64,000 nt of DNA, taken from positions 70,428 to 134,427 of the forward strand of contig CAYFMP010000001.1 in NCBI GenBank assembly GCA_964344215.1, given 5' to 3'. A model generated the notes under the pieces. The model was not told the DNA's origin. It saw nothing but the letters and a program-made list of their open reading frames with translations, and did not search any database. The position numbers and the translations under genes were made by a program. Shown piece by piece: positions 17,172 to 25,707 of this stretch (position 1 is the first letter of the stretch; each line of letters starts with the position of its first letter). The DNA is from CAYFMP01 sp964344215 (lineage in GTDB: Bacteria; Pseudomonadota; Alphaproteobacteria; Rhodospirillales; Casp-alpha2).

Positions 17172-17220
17172 GGCGGCCCAAAGCCCATTGCCCAGTCGCC
17201 CTTGAGAGACCCGTTGCCGT

Positions 17221-17387
17221 TAGTCTGACAAAACCGACGAGAGCCACATTCTTCTCAGCAACGCCACCGGCGTCACCGTTACCGCCAACGTCCCCAACGA
17301 TTCGAGGACTGCCACTTGCGCGCCTCGGTCGGCGACGAGATGTGGATTTCCTGGGACCCGGACGATGTCCTGGTGCCGGCCGACTGA
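17221..17387 (+). pseudogene. 3' remnant of a second PotA-type ATPase (TOBE domain)
   Basis: Two overlapping frames preserve the end of a TOBE domain. In the frame of 17257, SNATGVTVTANVPNDS is readable; after an indel near 17305-17315 the frame of 17316 gives LRASVGDEMWISWDPDDVLVPAD and a stop at 17385-17387. This parallels the C-terminus of intact potA (GDPVSIGWNAED) but is GC-rich like the rest of the chromosome. No Walker motifs remain. It is read as the residue of an older, native polyamine-type ABC ATPase. Confidence 0.6.
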
Positions 17388-17472
17388 CACCGCCGGTCCG
17401 GCAACCCCTCCGGTCAAGTTCGGCGTAGGCGTCGAATACCGATTGCGATAGGCTGATACTGGCGATAAGGAC

Positions 17473-18195
17473 ATGACGACTGACAATACACTGAAGGTTC
17501 GGGTATGGCGGGGCGGCGCCGAGGGGCGTCACCAGTCCTTTGCCGTGCCGCGCGCCGCCAATCAGACCGTGCTCGATGTCGTCACCTATATCCAGCGCCG
17601 CTTGGACACCAGCCTGACCTACCGCTTCGCCTGCCGAGTCGGCATGTGCGGATCGTGTGCGATGACCGTCAATGGGATCGCGCGCTGGACTTGCAGAACC
17701 CACGTCAGCCGGGTCGCCAAAGGCGGCCGGCTCCTGATCGAGCCGCTGCGCAACCTGCCGGTGGTCAAGGACCTGAGCGTCGATATGACGGCGTTCTTCG
17801 ACAAACAGACGGGAGCCGGGGCGGCGTTCCGGCCGACGGCCGGGCGCGACGACGGTTTCGCCGTGGTTGCGCCTGCGGACCGGGCGCGCCGGTCCGTCGA
17901 CGATGCCATCGAATGCATCGGCTGTGCGATCTGTTACGCGTCGTGCGATGTCGTCGCCTGGAATCCCGGCTATGCCGGGCCGGCCGCCCTCAACCGTGCC
18001 TGGACGCTGATCAACGACGTCCGCGACGCCGGCGGTACCAACCGGCTGGCGGACATCGCCGGCGACGCCGGCTGTCATGCCTGCCATTCGCACCAGAGCT
18101 GCGCCGAACGCTGCCCCAAGCATTTGAGCCCGACGGCGTCGATCGCCGGCCTCAAGCGGGCCTGCGCGACGGCTTGGCTGAGGAGGGCGCTGTGA
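17473..18195 (+). CDS. Succinate dehydrogenase/fumarate reductase iron-sulfur subunit
   Basis: 240 aa. Plant-type 2Fe-2S ligands in CRVGMCGSC (about residues 56-64), a 4Fe-4S group ECIGCAICYASC, and a third cluster group CHSHQSCAERCPKH that matches the 3Fe-4S site of SdhB. It passes electrons between the flavoprotein and the membrane quinone site. AAGGAC precedes the ATG. First gene of a six-gene overlapping operon. Direction (succinate oxidation or fumarate reduction) cannot be told. Confidence 0.88.
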   Translation: MTTDNTLKVRVWRGGAEGRHQSFAVPRAANQTVLDVVTYIQRRLDTSLTYRFACRVGMCGSCAMTVNGIARWTCRTHVSRVAKGGRLLIEPLRNLPVVKDLSVDMTAFFDKQTGAGAAFRPTAGRDDGFAVVAPADRARRSVDDAIECIGCAICYASCDVVAWNPGYAGPAALNRAWTLINDVRDAGGTNRLADIAGDAGCHACHSHQSCAERCPKHLSPTASIAGLKRACATAWLRRAL

Positions 18196-18554
18196 GCGCC
18201 GCCGGTCGGGTCAGGACGGAGACCGGTCTGTGGCTGGCCCAGCGTCTCAGCGCCGTGGTGCTGGCCGTCGCCGTAGCCGTCCATCTGGCGACCATGACCT
18301 TCGCCATGCGCTCGGGCCTGAGCGCTGCCGAGATCTTGTCGAGGACCGAGGGCAACACGGCTTGGCTCGCTTTCTACGTCGTGTTCGCGGCGGCCGCCGC
18401 CGTCCATGCGCCGATCGGCCTGCGCACGGTTCTGATCGAGAACGCCGGCGTTTCGGGCCGCGCCGCCGGGTTGGCCGCTATCGTCCTCGGGCTGTTGCTG
18501 ATCGGGCTCGGCTGGCGCGCCGCCTTCGGACTCTATGCGCCGGGGGCAGGGTGA
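18192..18554 (+). CDS. Succinate dehydrogenase/fumarate reductase membrane anchor (SdhC-like)
   Basis: 120 aa from a GTG overlapping the previous stop (GTGA). Three hydrophobic helices; the first (LWLAQRLSAVVLAVAVAVHL) has the Ser/Arg-bearing start and a His typical of SdhC-like anchors. It probably provides a heme b/quinone site. The stop overlaps the next ATG by one base. Confidence 0.75.
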   Translation: MSAAGRVRTETGLWLAQRLSAVVLAVAVAVHLATMTFAMRSGLSAAEILSRTEGNTAWLAFYVVFAAAAAVHAPIGLRTVLIENAGVSGRAAGLAAIVLGLLLIGLGWRAAFGLYAPGAG

Positions 18555-18955
18555 TGGGTGCCGCCGCCCCTGCCTCCCGCGGCCAGCCGCTCTTCTGGGC
18601 GGCACTGGCGCACCGCGTTTCGGGCGTGCTGCTGGCGCTGTTCCTGCCCATCCATTTCTACGTGCTGTCGCTCGCCGTCAACGAAGCGACCCGTTTCGAC
18701 ACGTTCATGGCATGGGCCGAGATGCCGCTGGTCAAGGCGGCCGAGACCGGCCTCGTTGTTCTCCTGGCACTGCACTTGACCGGGGGGATTCGGGTGCTGG
18801 CCGTCGAGTTCCTGGCCTGGCGCGATTGGCAGAAGAACGCCGCCGCCGCCGTCGCTGACGGCCGGCCTCGTCCTCGGGCTGGCGGTCTTCNNNNNNNNNN
18901 CGTCGCTGGCTTGAGCCTGCTGGCCGGCCTGGTGTTCGCGCTCAACCTCATATGA
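18554..18955 (+). CDS. Second membrane anchor, SdhC/D-like, interrupted by assembly gap
   Basis: 133 codons including the N run. The N-terminal two thirds (ALAHRVSGVLLALFLPIHFYVLS ... LALHLTGG) are SdhC-like, with candidate heme His residues. Just before the gap the frame appears lost: in the annotated frame it reads DGRPRPRAGG, whereas a shifted frame gives the hydrophobic LTAGLVLGLAVF. After the gap the hydrophobic helix (VAGLSLLAGLVFALNLI) resumes in the annotated frame. The true gene is probably intact but miscalled around 18845-18900. Confidence 0.6.
   Translation: MGAAAPASRGQPLFWAALAHRVSGVLLALFLPIHFYVLSLAVNEATRFDTFMAWAEMPLVKAAETGLVVLLALHLTGGIRVLAVEFLAWRDWQKNAAAAVADGRPRPRAGGLXXXXVAGLSLLAGLVFALNLI
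18891..18900. other. Assembly gap (10 N)
   Basis: Ten undetermined bases inside the second membrane-anchor gene. The real gap length is unknown. Confidence 0.99.
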
Positions 18956-19845
18956 AGGGGAGGGGACCGTTGAAGATCGACATCGACGCCGTCGAGGAAG
19001 CCGCCAAACTCCTCTATATCCGCGCCCTCAAGGTCCTGCCCGACGACGTCAAGGCTGGCTTCGAGCGCTTGGACGCGACCGAGACCGACGCCACCGCCAA
19101 GGCCATTCTCGGGACCATGATCGAGAACGTCGCGGTCGCCGAGGCCACCGACAACCTGCTTTGCCAGGACACCGGCATTCCGATCTACGACGTCACCATC
19201 GGCCGCGGCGTCGAGGTCGACGGCGTCGCCCTCAAGGAGGCCATCCGGCGGGGCTGCGCGCGGGCCACCGAGGAACACCCGTTGCGCTCGTCGGTCGTCC
19301 ACCCGGTCACCCGCGAAAACGAGCATACCTCGTGCGGCCGCCGGGTGCCGGTCATCAACATTGATTTCTCCAACAAACCCGAGCAACTCAGCATCAAGTG
19401 CGTGCCGAAGGGGTCCGGGTCGGAGAACGGTTCGTTCCTGAAGATGTGCATCCCGGCCGACGGCGTCGCCGGCATTCAAACCTTCGTCATCGACAAGGTC
19501 CTGGAGGCCGGCGGCAAAGTGTGCCCACCGACCGTGGTCGGCGTCGGCGTCGGCGGCACTTCCGATCTCTGCATGCACCTGGCCAAGCTGGCCGCGACCC
19601 GGCCGCTGGGCTCGGTTTGCGACGATCCGGAAGGTGCCAAGCTGGAAGCGGCGCTGAGCGAAGCAGTCAACAGTCTCGGCGTCGGCCCGCAGGGGCTGGG
19701 CGGCGATTCGACGGCGTTCGAGGTTCATGTCGAGACGGCGGCCACTCACATCACCATGAACCCGGTCGCCGTCAACATCCAGTGCCACTCGGCGAGGCGG
19801 GCCACGGTGACGTTCACGCCGGACGGCATGGAAGTAGGATTCTGA
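18952..19845 (+). CDS. Class I fumarate hydratase / tartrate dehydratase alpha subunit
   Basis: 297 aa. TtdA/FumA N-terminal type: LLCQDTGIPIYDV, NEHTSCGRR and GVGVGGTSDLCM hold the candidate Fe-S ligands. With the next gene it forms an oxygen-sensitive 4Fe-4S hydratase interconverting fumarate and malate (or a related dicarboxylate). The ATG at 18952 overlaps the previous stop, but a TTG at 18970 has a much better ribosome site (GGGGAGGGG at 18957-18965) and may be the real start, giving 291 aa. Confidence 0.85.
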   Translation: MKGRGPLKIDIDAVEEAAKLLYIRALKVLPDDVKAGFERLDATETDATAKAILGTMIENVAVAEATDNLLCQDTGIPIYDVTIGRGVEVDGVALKEAIRRGCARATEEHPLRSSVVHPVTRENEHTSCGRRVPVINIDFSNKPEQLSIKCVPKGSGSENGSFLKMCIPADGVAGIQTFVIDKVLEAGGKVCPPTVVGVGVGGTSDLCMHLAKLAATRPLGSVCDDPEGAKLEAALSEAVNSLGVGPQGLGGDSTAFEVHVETAATHITMNPVAVNIQCHSARRATVTFTPDGMEVGF

Positions 19846-19847
19846 AG

Positions 19848-20459
19848 ATGGCCGATCACGTTCTCACCCCGCCGTGCACAGAAGACGAGGTCCGTGCCCT
19901 TCGCGCCGGCGACCACGTTACTCTGCAAGGAACCCTGTTCGGCATCCGCGACGCGACGCTGATCCATATGTTCGACCACGGCCGCGAGACGCGGCTCGAT
20001 ATGGCCGGTCACGCCGTCATCCACACCGCCCCTAACGTCAGGAAGGTGGAGCCCTCGAACTCGTGCCCGGTCGGCTACGCCTCGGTCTGCATCGGCACCA
20101 CCACATCTGCGCGCATGGAACGCTTCACGCGGCCGCTGATGGAGAGGTGCGGGGTGCGCATGATCATCGGCAAAGGCGGCCTCGGGGCCGAATCGTCCGC
20201 CGCCTTCCGCGATTTGGGTGGCGTCTATCTCGCCATCGTCGGCGGTGCCGCGGCGCTGGAGACGACCTGGATCGAGCGTATCGTCGACGTCGACCTCGAC
20301 GATCTCAACCCGGAAAGCCTGTGGCAGTTCGAGATCAAGGACTTCGGGCCGCTGCTGGTCGGCATGGACAGCCACGACGGCAGCCTTTACGAGCGGGTCC
20401 GCGAGGACGCCGCCGGGCGCCGCCAACAGGCGTTGCGCTCCTTGGGCATATCCGATTGA
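19848..20459 (+). CDS. Class I fumarate hydratase / tartrate dehydratase beta subunit
   Basis: 203 aa from the ATG 2 nt after the alpha stop; the longer frame upstream overlaps alpha and is rejected. Swivelling-domain motifs are present: HTAPNVRKVEPSNSCPVGYASVCIGTTTSARME and MIIGKGGLG. Forms the active hydratase with the alpha subunit. The product class (fumarase versus tartrate dehydratase) is inferred from the neighbouring succinate dehydrogenase-type genes. Confidence 0.85.
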   Translation: MADHVLTPPCTEDEVRALRAGDHVTLQGTLFGIRDATLIHMFDHGRETRLDMAGHAVIHTAPNVRKVEPSNSCPVGYASVCIGTTTSARMERFTRPLMERCGVRMIIGKGGLGAESSAAFRDLGGVYLAIVGGAAALETTWIERIVDVDLDDLNPESLWQFEIKDFGPLLVGMDSHDGSLYERVREDAAGRRQQALRSLGISD

Positions 20460-22171
20460 GAACCTCTTCGACCGATATCCTGATTTTGGGTAGCGGCGGC
20501 GCCGGCCTGTTCGCCGCTCTCCACGCCAAGACCGCCCGGCCCGACCTCGAGGTCACCGTCGCCGTCAAGGGATTGCTCGGCAAATGCGGTTGCACCCGCA
20601 TGGTGCAGGGCGGCTACAACGTCGCCCTGGCCGAGGGCGATTCGGTGGAGCGCCATTTCATGGACACCATCGAGGGCGGAAAATGGCTGAACGACCAGGA
20701 CCTGGCGTGGGCATTGGTGACCGGCGCGCAGGTCCGCATCCGCGAGCTCGAGAACGAGATCGGCTGTTTCTTCGACCGCAACCCGGACGGCACCGTGCAT
20801 CAGAAGGCGTTCGCCGGGCAGACCTTCGATCGCACCGTCCACAAGGGCGACCTGACCGGCATCGAGATCATCAACAGGCTCTCCGAGCAGGTTTGGGCGC
20901 GCGACATCGGCCGCTTGGAAGACCATCGTGCCGTCGCCCTGATCCCGGCCACCGACGGAGAGGCGATCAGCGGCGTCCTGATGATCGACATGCGCTCGGG
21001 CGGTTTCGTCTTCGTGCAGGCCAAGGCGGTGCTGCTTGCCACCGGCGGCGGCCCGACCATGTACACCTACCACACGCCGTCCGGCGACAAGAGTTGCGAC
21101 GGCATGGCGATGGCGCTGAGGGCCGGGCTCAGCTTGCGCGACATGGAGATGGTGCAGTTCCACCCGACCGGGCTGCTGGCCGGGCCGCAGACGCGGATGA
21201 CCGGGACGGTGCTGGAAGAAGGCCTGCGTGGGGCCGGCGGCTGGCTTCTGGGCGGCGACGGCGAACGTTTCATGGAGCGCTACGACCCTCAGGGCGAGCG
21301 CGCCACCCGCGACATCGTCAGCCGCGCCATCTTCGAGGAGATCGGCCGGGGCAATACTTCGCCGCTGGGCGGCGTCTACATCGAGATGGCTCATCTCGGG
21401 GCGGACGCTGTCCGCGCCCAGTTCAAGGGCATGGTCGAACGCTGCGCCGATTGCGGTTTCGACCTTGCGGCGGGCCGGGTCGAGGTCATCCCGACGGCGC
21501 ACTACATGATGGGCGGCGTCGTTTTCGACGGTAAATGCCGAACCGAGCTCTCCGGCCTGTTCGCCGCTGGCGAGGACACCGGCGGGGTGCACGGGGCCAA
21601 CCGTTTGGGCGGCAACGGGGTCGCCAACTCGACCGTGTTCGGCGGTATCGCCGGCGACGCCATGGCTGCCCGGGTGGCCACCGATGGCGCGCTGCGTGAC
21701 GCCGACGCCGACGCCCTCGAAGCGGCCAAGGCGGGATGTCGGCCATCGGCTCCCGGCGGCGGCGACATCAACGCCATCCGCGAGCGCCTCAACGACTTCA
21801 TGTGGCACGACGTCGGCATTGTACGCGACGGAGGCGGGCTGGCGCGGGCGGCGGAAGAACTGTCGGCCCTGGCCGACGAGGTCGAAACGGTCGCCGTCCT
21901 GCGGTCGGAAGAAAACGCCGCCTACAACGTGAGTTGGCACGACTGGATCAACTTGAAGAACCTAATCCTGGTGTCCCGCGCCATCGCCGCTGCCGCCCTG
22001 GCTCGCGAGGACTCGCGCGGCGCCCACTACCGGACCGATCACCCCGAGCCGGGCACCTTGGCGGACTCCGCCTTCACCCGCGTGCGCAACGGTAGCGAGG
22101 GCCTAATCGTCGATACCGAAGCGGTCCGGTTCACCCGGGTCGAACCGGGCCGGAGCCTGCTCGGCGGCTGA
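20456..22171 (+). CDS. Succinate dehydrogenase/fumarate reductase flavoprotein subunit
   Basis: 571 aa from a TTG that overlaps the beta-subunit stop (TTGA); no ATG fits the conserved N-terminus STDILILGSGGAGLFAALHAK. MVQFHPTG and the glycine-rich HGANRLGGNGVANS are classic for the FAD-binding catalytic subunit; LPDGTV-like sequences of quinol:fumarate reductases are not distinctive enough to fix direction. It catalyses succinate/fumarate interconversion and completes the complex whose B and membrane subunits lie upstream of the fumarase pair. Confidence 0.88.
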   Translation: MRTSSTDILILGSGGAGLFAALHAKTARPDLEVTVAVKGLLGKCGCTRMVQGGYNVALAEGDSVERHFMDTIEGGKWLNDQDLAWALVTGAQVRIRELENEIGCFFDRNPDGTVHQKAFAGQTFDRTVHKGDLTGIEIINRLSEQVWARDIGRLEDHRAVALIPATDGEAISGVLMIDMRSGGFVFVQAKAVLLATGGGPTMYTYHTPSGDKSCDGMAMALRAGLSLRDMEMVQFHPTGLLAGPQTRMTGTVLEEGLRGAGGWLLGGDGERFMERYDPQGERATRDIVSRAIFEEIGRGNTSPLGGVYIEMAHLGADAVRAQFKGMVERCADCGFDLAAGRVEVIPTAHYMMGGVVFDGKCRTELSGLFAAGEDTGGVHGANRLGGNGVANSTVFGGIAGDAMAARVATDGALRDADADALEAAKAGCRPSAPGGGDINAIRERLNDFMWHDVGIVRDGGGLARAAEELSALADEVETVAVLRSEENAAYNVSWHDWINLKNLILVSRAIAAAALAREDSRGAHYRTDHPEPGTLADSAFTRVRNGSEGLIVDTEAVRFTRVEPGRSLLGG

Positions 22172-22221
22172 CCGACGTCGGCCTTCGTTGGGCAAGGACG
22201 GGAAACCGAGAAGAACCGACC

Positions 22222-22500
22222 CTATTTGAATGTGGGCGGCACCACGCGGCCGTCCTCCATGCGCGGCGCCTGATATTCGCCGCTGCCCGGCTCGACGCCG
22301 CTGGTCAGCGCTACCGCGACGAGGCCGGCCACCATCAGCCCGAAACCGGCCAGCAGGGCCCAGAAGATGCCGGCCCGCTCGACGCTCGGCACCTCGTCGC
22401 CGCGCGCCTTCGAGCGGTGGCGCAGGATATACATCCAGCCGAGATAGAGCGCCAGCGGCGCCACCAGCGGCAGGACATAGGTGAAAAGAATACGGATCAT
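22222..22500 (-). CDS. Small membrane protein, DUF6111-like
   Basis: 92 aa with two hydrophobic helices (FTYVLPLVAPLALYLGWMYIL and GIFWALLAGFGLMVAGLVAVAL) and the ending GRVVPPTFK. It resembles alphaproteobacterial DUF6111 proteins, which are often found beside a NUDIX CoA pyrophosphatase as here. The start overlaps the NUDIX stop by 4 nt, so the two are co-translated. Function unknown. Confidence 0.75.
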   Translation of the reverse strand: MIRILFTYVLPLVAPLALYLGWMYILRHRSKARGDEVPSVERAGIFWALLAGFGLMVAGLVAVALTSGVEPGSGEYQAPRMEDGRVVPPTFK

Positions 22501-23108
22501 CGGTCCTTCAATACGTCGTAGAGATTGATCAGCATACCGGCGGTCGCCCCCCAGATGTAATAGCCGTTGTAAGGCATGGCGTAAAATTCGCGGACCACGC
22601 CCATGTGCTCGCGGCTGTGGCGTTCGTGGTTGGACGGATCCATCAGGAAACCCAGCGGCACCTCGAAAACTTCCTCGACCTCATGGGCGTCGGGCGTGAT
22701 TTCGAACAGCGGCTGGACCAGGCCGACCACTGGGGTGACGGCAAAACCGGTACGCGTGGTGTAGAGGTCGAGCCGGCCGATGATCTCGATATGGCGGCGC
22801 TCGATGCCCACTTCCTCCTCGGTTTCGCGTAGCGCCGTCTCCTCGGGTGTGACGTCGCCGGGGTCCATGTGGCCGCCGGGAAAGCTGATCTGGCCGGGGT
22901 GATTGGCCAGGTGGCCGGTGCGTTGGGTGAACAGCGCCGTCATGCCGCCCACGCGGTCGACCAGCGGCACCAGCACAGCCGCTGCGATCAGCTTCGATCC
23001 CGATCCGTTGCCCGGCGCCATGCCGGGGTTGAGGTCGTGGTCGCCGCGCCCGCCGCCGCCGCCCGGCGGGGCGGCCGAAAAACGCTCGATGATATGGCGG
23101 CGGTCCAT
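22497..23108 (-). CDS. NUDIX hydrolase, CoA pyrophosphatase-like
   Basis: 203 aa from the ATG of MDRRHIIERF; the frame is open further upstream, overlapping the DUF1285 gene, but lacks family similarity there. NUDIX box around GGHMDPGDVTPEETALRETEEEVGI, preceded by LANHPGQISFPGG, which is typical of CoA diphosphatases (NudL). Predicted to hydrolyse CoA or another nucleoside diphosphate derivative. It starts 10 nt downstream of the DUF1285 stop. Confidence 0.85.
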   Translation of the reverse strand: MDRRHIIERFSAAPPGGGGGRGDHDLNPGMAPGNGSGSKLIAAAVLVPLVDRVGGMTALFTQRTGHLANHPGQISFPGGHMDPGDVTPEETALRETEEEVGIERRHIEIIGRLDLYTTRTGFAVTPVVGLVQPLFEITPDAHEVEEVFEVPLGFLMDPSNHERHSREHMGVVREFYAMPYNGYYIWGATAGMLINLYDVLKDR

Positions 23109-23118
23109 GGCTCCAGGC

Positions 23119-23700
23119 TCAGGCGGCATCGCCGGCCGGGCCGATGGCGAAGAAATCGCCGTTCGACCAGACGCCGTAGATCCGTTCGTCGCCGACCCGT
23201 TCCTCAATGCCGAGCGATACCAGTTCGTAATAGACGGGTCTGGCCAATTTGGCTTCGAGGCCCCCTTCCAGTACCACATAGGGACTTGGTTCGCCGGTTG
23301 CCGGGTCGATCTCGATCCTGAGCGGGTGGTCGCCATCAACATTGACGGCCTTGTCGATGTTGGTGCGAAATCCTATGACCTGGTTGCGGCCGTCCCCGGA
23401 GACGATCAACTCGACAGCCATGAACGGCGCGTCCTCGACCTCGATCCGACACATCTCGACCGGCGTGATCATCCAGTGATCGCCGGCCTCGTCGCGCCTG
23501 AGCACGCTCGAGAACAGCTTGACCAGTTCTTTGCGGCCAATGGGCGAGCCGTGGTAAAACCAAGTGCCGTTGCGGTCGATGCGGATGTCGATGTCGCCGC
23601 ACACGATCTGACCGTCCTTGGGCGTGATTCCGACGGGCCCCGGTCCGCCCGGCTCCGCCCCTTGCGATAAATTACTGAGGTCCGGAGTATTTTTCGTCAT
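23119..23700 (-). CDS. DUF1285 family protein
   Basis: 193 aa from the ATG preceded by AGGGATT. Landmarks: GDIDIRIDRNGTWFYHGSPI, then RKELVKLFSSVLRRD and a C-terminal ERIYGVWSNGDFFAIG. Conserved soluble protein of alphaproteobacteria, of unknown function. First gene of the minus-strand set, divergent from moxR with only 63 nt between the starts. Confidence 0.85.
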   Translation of the reverse strand: MTKNTPDLSNLSQGAEPGGPGPVGITPKDGQIVCGDIDIRIDRNGTWFYHGSPIGRKELVKLFSSVLRRDEAGDHWMITPVEMCRIEVEDAPFMAVELIVSGDGRNQVIGFRTNIDKAVNVDGDHPLRIEIDPATGEPSPYVVLEGGLEAKLARPVYYELVSLGIEERVGDERIYGVWSNGDFFAIGPAGDAA

Positions 23701-23763
23701 AATCCCTACATAATTCTCTAGCACCATAATAGCGAACAGATCCAAACCCATGGAGGCGTTGAC

Positions 23764-24792
23764 GTGGCAGCCACCGCGAAGAAAAAGAATAAGACGAAAC
23801 CGAACGAAGATAAAACCGATCAACTGGTCGATGCCGTCGACCGGCTGGGTAGGGATTTGGCACAGGCCCGCGCCGCCATCGGTCAATCGATCTTCGGCCA
23901 GGGCCGGGTCATCGACGAAACCCTGATCACCCTGGTTTCCGGCGGACACCTTCTGTTGATCGGCGTCCCCGGGTTGGGCAAGACCCGGCTGGTCGAGACC
24001 ATCGGTGCCGTGTTTGGGCTCGACGACCGCCGAGTGCAGTTCACGCCCGATCTGATGCCGGCCGATATCCTCGGTTCCGAAGTTCTCGAGGAATCGGAAA
24101 AGGGGCGGCGTTCGTTCCGGTTCATCAAGGGGCCGGTGTTCTGTCAGGTGCTGATGGCCGACGAGATCAACCGGGCCAGCCCGCGCACCCAATCGGCACT
24201 GCTCCAAGCCATGCAAGAACACCGGGTCCCGGTGGCCGGCCACTATCACGACCTGCCGTCGCCTTTCCATGTCCTGGCCACCCAGAATCCCCTGGAACAG
24301 GAAGGCACCTATCCGCTGCCGGAGGCCCAACTGGACCGATTTTTCATGCAGGTCGATGTCGAATACCCCGATCTTGAGGCGGAACGGGAAATCCTCGTCA
24401 GCACCACCGGTGCCGACGAAGAGAAACCGCCCCGGGTGATGGACGCCGACAGCTTGATCGCCGGCCAGAACCTGGTTCGCCGCATTCCAGTTGGGGAAAG
24501 CGTCGCCACCGCCATTCTCGATCTGGTCCGAGCCGGACGGCCGGAGACGACCGACGTCTCCGATGTCGAGAAGAACGTCTCATGGGGACCGGGACCGCGC
24601 GCTTCGCAGGCTCTGATGCTGGCGGTTCGGGCGCGCGCTGTGATCGAGGGCCGGCTGGCGCCCAGCGTCGATGATGTGCTCGCCCTGGTTCACCCCGTTC
24701 TGCGTCACCGCATGGCGTTGACCTTCGCGGCCCGCGCCGAAGGAGTGACCTTGAAATCGATCATCGACAAGCTCTGCGAGCGGATCGCCTAA
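23764..24792 (+). CDS. MoxR-family AAA+ ATPase
   Basis: 342 aa from a GTG with GGAGG 8 nt upstream. Walker A GVPGLGKT, Walker B VLMADEINRASPR, and ATQNPLEQEGTYPLPEAQLDRF, the MoxR hallmark. MoxR ATPases act as chaperones on von Willebrand-type or envelope proteins encoded beside them. It heads a four-gene run with DUF58, a BatA-like protein and a large membrane protein. The N-terminal Lys-rich tail (KKKNKTKPNEDK) is unusual. Confidence 0.92.
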   Translation: MAATAKKKNKTKPNEDKTDQLVDAVDRLGRDLAQARAAIGQSIFGQGRVIDETLITLVSGGHLLLIGVPGLGKTRLVETIGAVFGLDDRRVQFTPDLMPADILGSEVLEESEKGRRSFRFIKGPVFCQVLMADEINRASPRTQSALLQAMQEHRVPVAGHYHDLPSPFHVLATQNPLEQEGTYPLPEAQLDRFFMQVDVEYPDLEAEREILVSTTGADEEKPPRVMDADSLIAGQNLVRRIPVGESVATAILDLVRAGRPETTDVSDVEKNVSWGPGPRASQALMLAVRARAVIEGRLAPSVDDVLALVHPVLRHRMALTFAARAEGVTLKSIIDKLCERIA

Positions 24793-24807
24793 GCGGAGGA
24801 CGGCTGG

Positions 24808-25704
24808 ATGGCGGGCCGGCCCCAGCGAGGCGACAGAGTTGATACCCACCATCGGGCGGAACGGCTGGCGGCCGGCATGCCGCCGCTGCTGGTGGCCGCC
24901 GAACGGGTCGCCTCGACTGTGTCGCAGGGCGTTCACGGCCGCCGCCGGGTCGGCCAGGGCGAGACGTTCTGGCAGTTCCGCCGCTACGAATTCGGCGACT
25001 CCACCCAGCTGATCGATTGGCGCCAGTCGGCGAAATCGCAGCCCGTATATGTCCGCGAGACCGAATGGGAAGCAGCCCAGAGCGTCTGGCTGTGGCGCGA
25101 CGGCTCGAAATCGATGGAGTTCCGCTCGGCCGCCGAGTTGCCGACCAAGGAGGACCATGCCGATCTCCTGGTGCTGGCGCTGGCCTCGCTGCTGGTGCGT
25201 GGCGGTGAGCGGGTGGCGCTCCTGGAAACCGGGATGACGCCGGCCTCGGGACGGGCGGCGCTGACCCGCATGTGGTCAATGATCGAAGGTGGCCACACCC
25301 CGACCGGCAGCCTGCCGGCGTTCGAGCCGGTGCCGCGCTATGCCCGTATCGTCATGATCGGCGATTTTCTGTCGCCCCTGGAAGAGATCAAGGACGCGGT
25401 CAGCGCCTTCGCCAACCGTGGCGTTCGCGGACACCTGATGCAGATCCTCGATCCGGCCGAGGAAGTCCTGCCCTACCAGGGCCGCGTTCTGTTCGACGGC
25501 TTGGAGGGCGACGGCGACGTCCTGGTCCGCCGTGTCGAGGCGGTTCGCGACGATTACCGGGACGAATTGGCCCGACACAGGGACGGACTGGCGGAGCTGA
25601 GCCGCGTCATGGGCTGGAGTTTCGCCAGTCACCGTACCGACCATCCGCCGGAAACGGCGCTTCTGGCCCTCTACCGGGTACTGTCTGAAACGGTCGAAAG
25701 CTGA
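24808..25704 (+). CDS. DUF58 domain protein
   Basis: 298 aa. Motif GRRRVGQGETFWQFRRYEFGDSTQLIDWRQSAKS is the DUF58 core, leading into a vWA-like half (WLWRDGSKSMEF). Such proteins accompany MoxR and are thought to be its client or partner. It lies 15 nt after moxR and 3 nt before the BatA-like gene. Confidence 0.88.
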   Translation: MAGRPQRGDRVDTHHRAERLAAGMPPLLVAAERVASTVSQGVHGRRRVGQGETFWQFRRYEFGDSTQLIDWRQSAKSQPVYVRETEWEAAQSVWLWRDGSKSMEFRSAAELPTKEDHADLLVLALASLLVRGGERVALLETGMTPASGRAALTRMWSMIEGGHTPTGSLPAFEPVPRYARIVMIGDFLSPLEEIKDAVSAFANRGVRGHLMQILDPAEEVLPYQGRVLFDGLEGDGDVLVRRVEAVRDDYRDELARHRDGLAELSRVMGWSFASHRTDHPPETALLALYRVLSETVES

Positions 25705-25707
25705 GCC

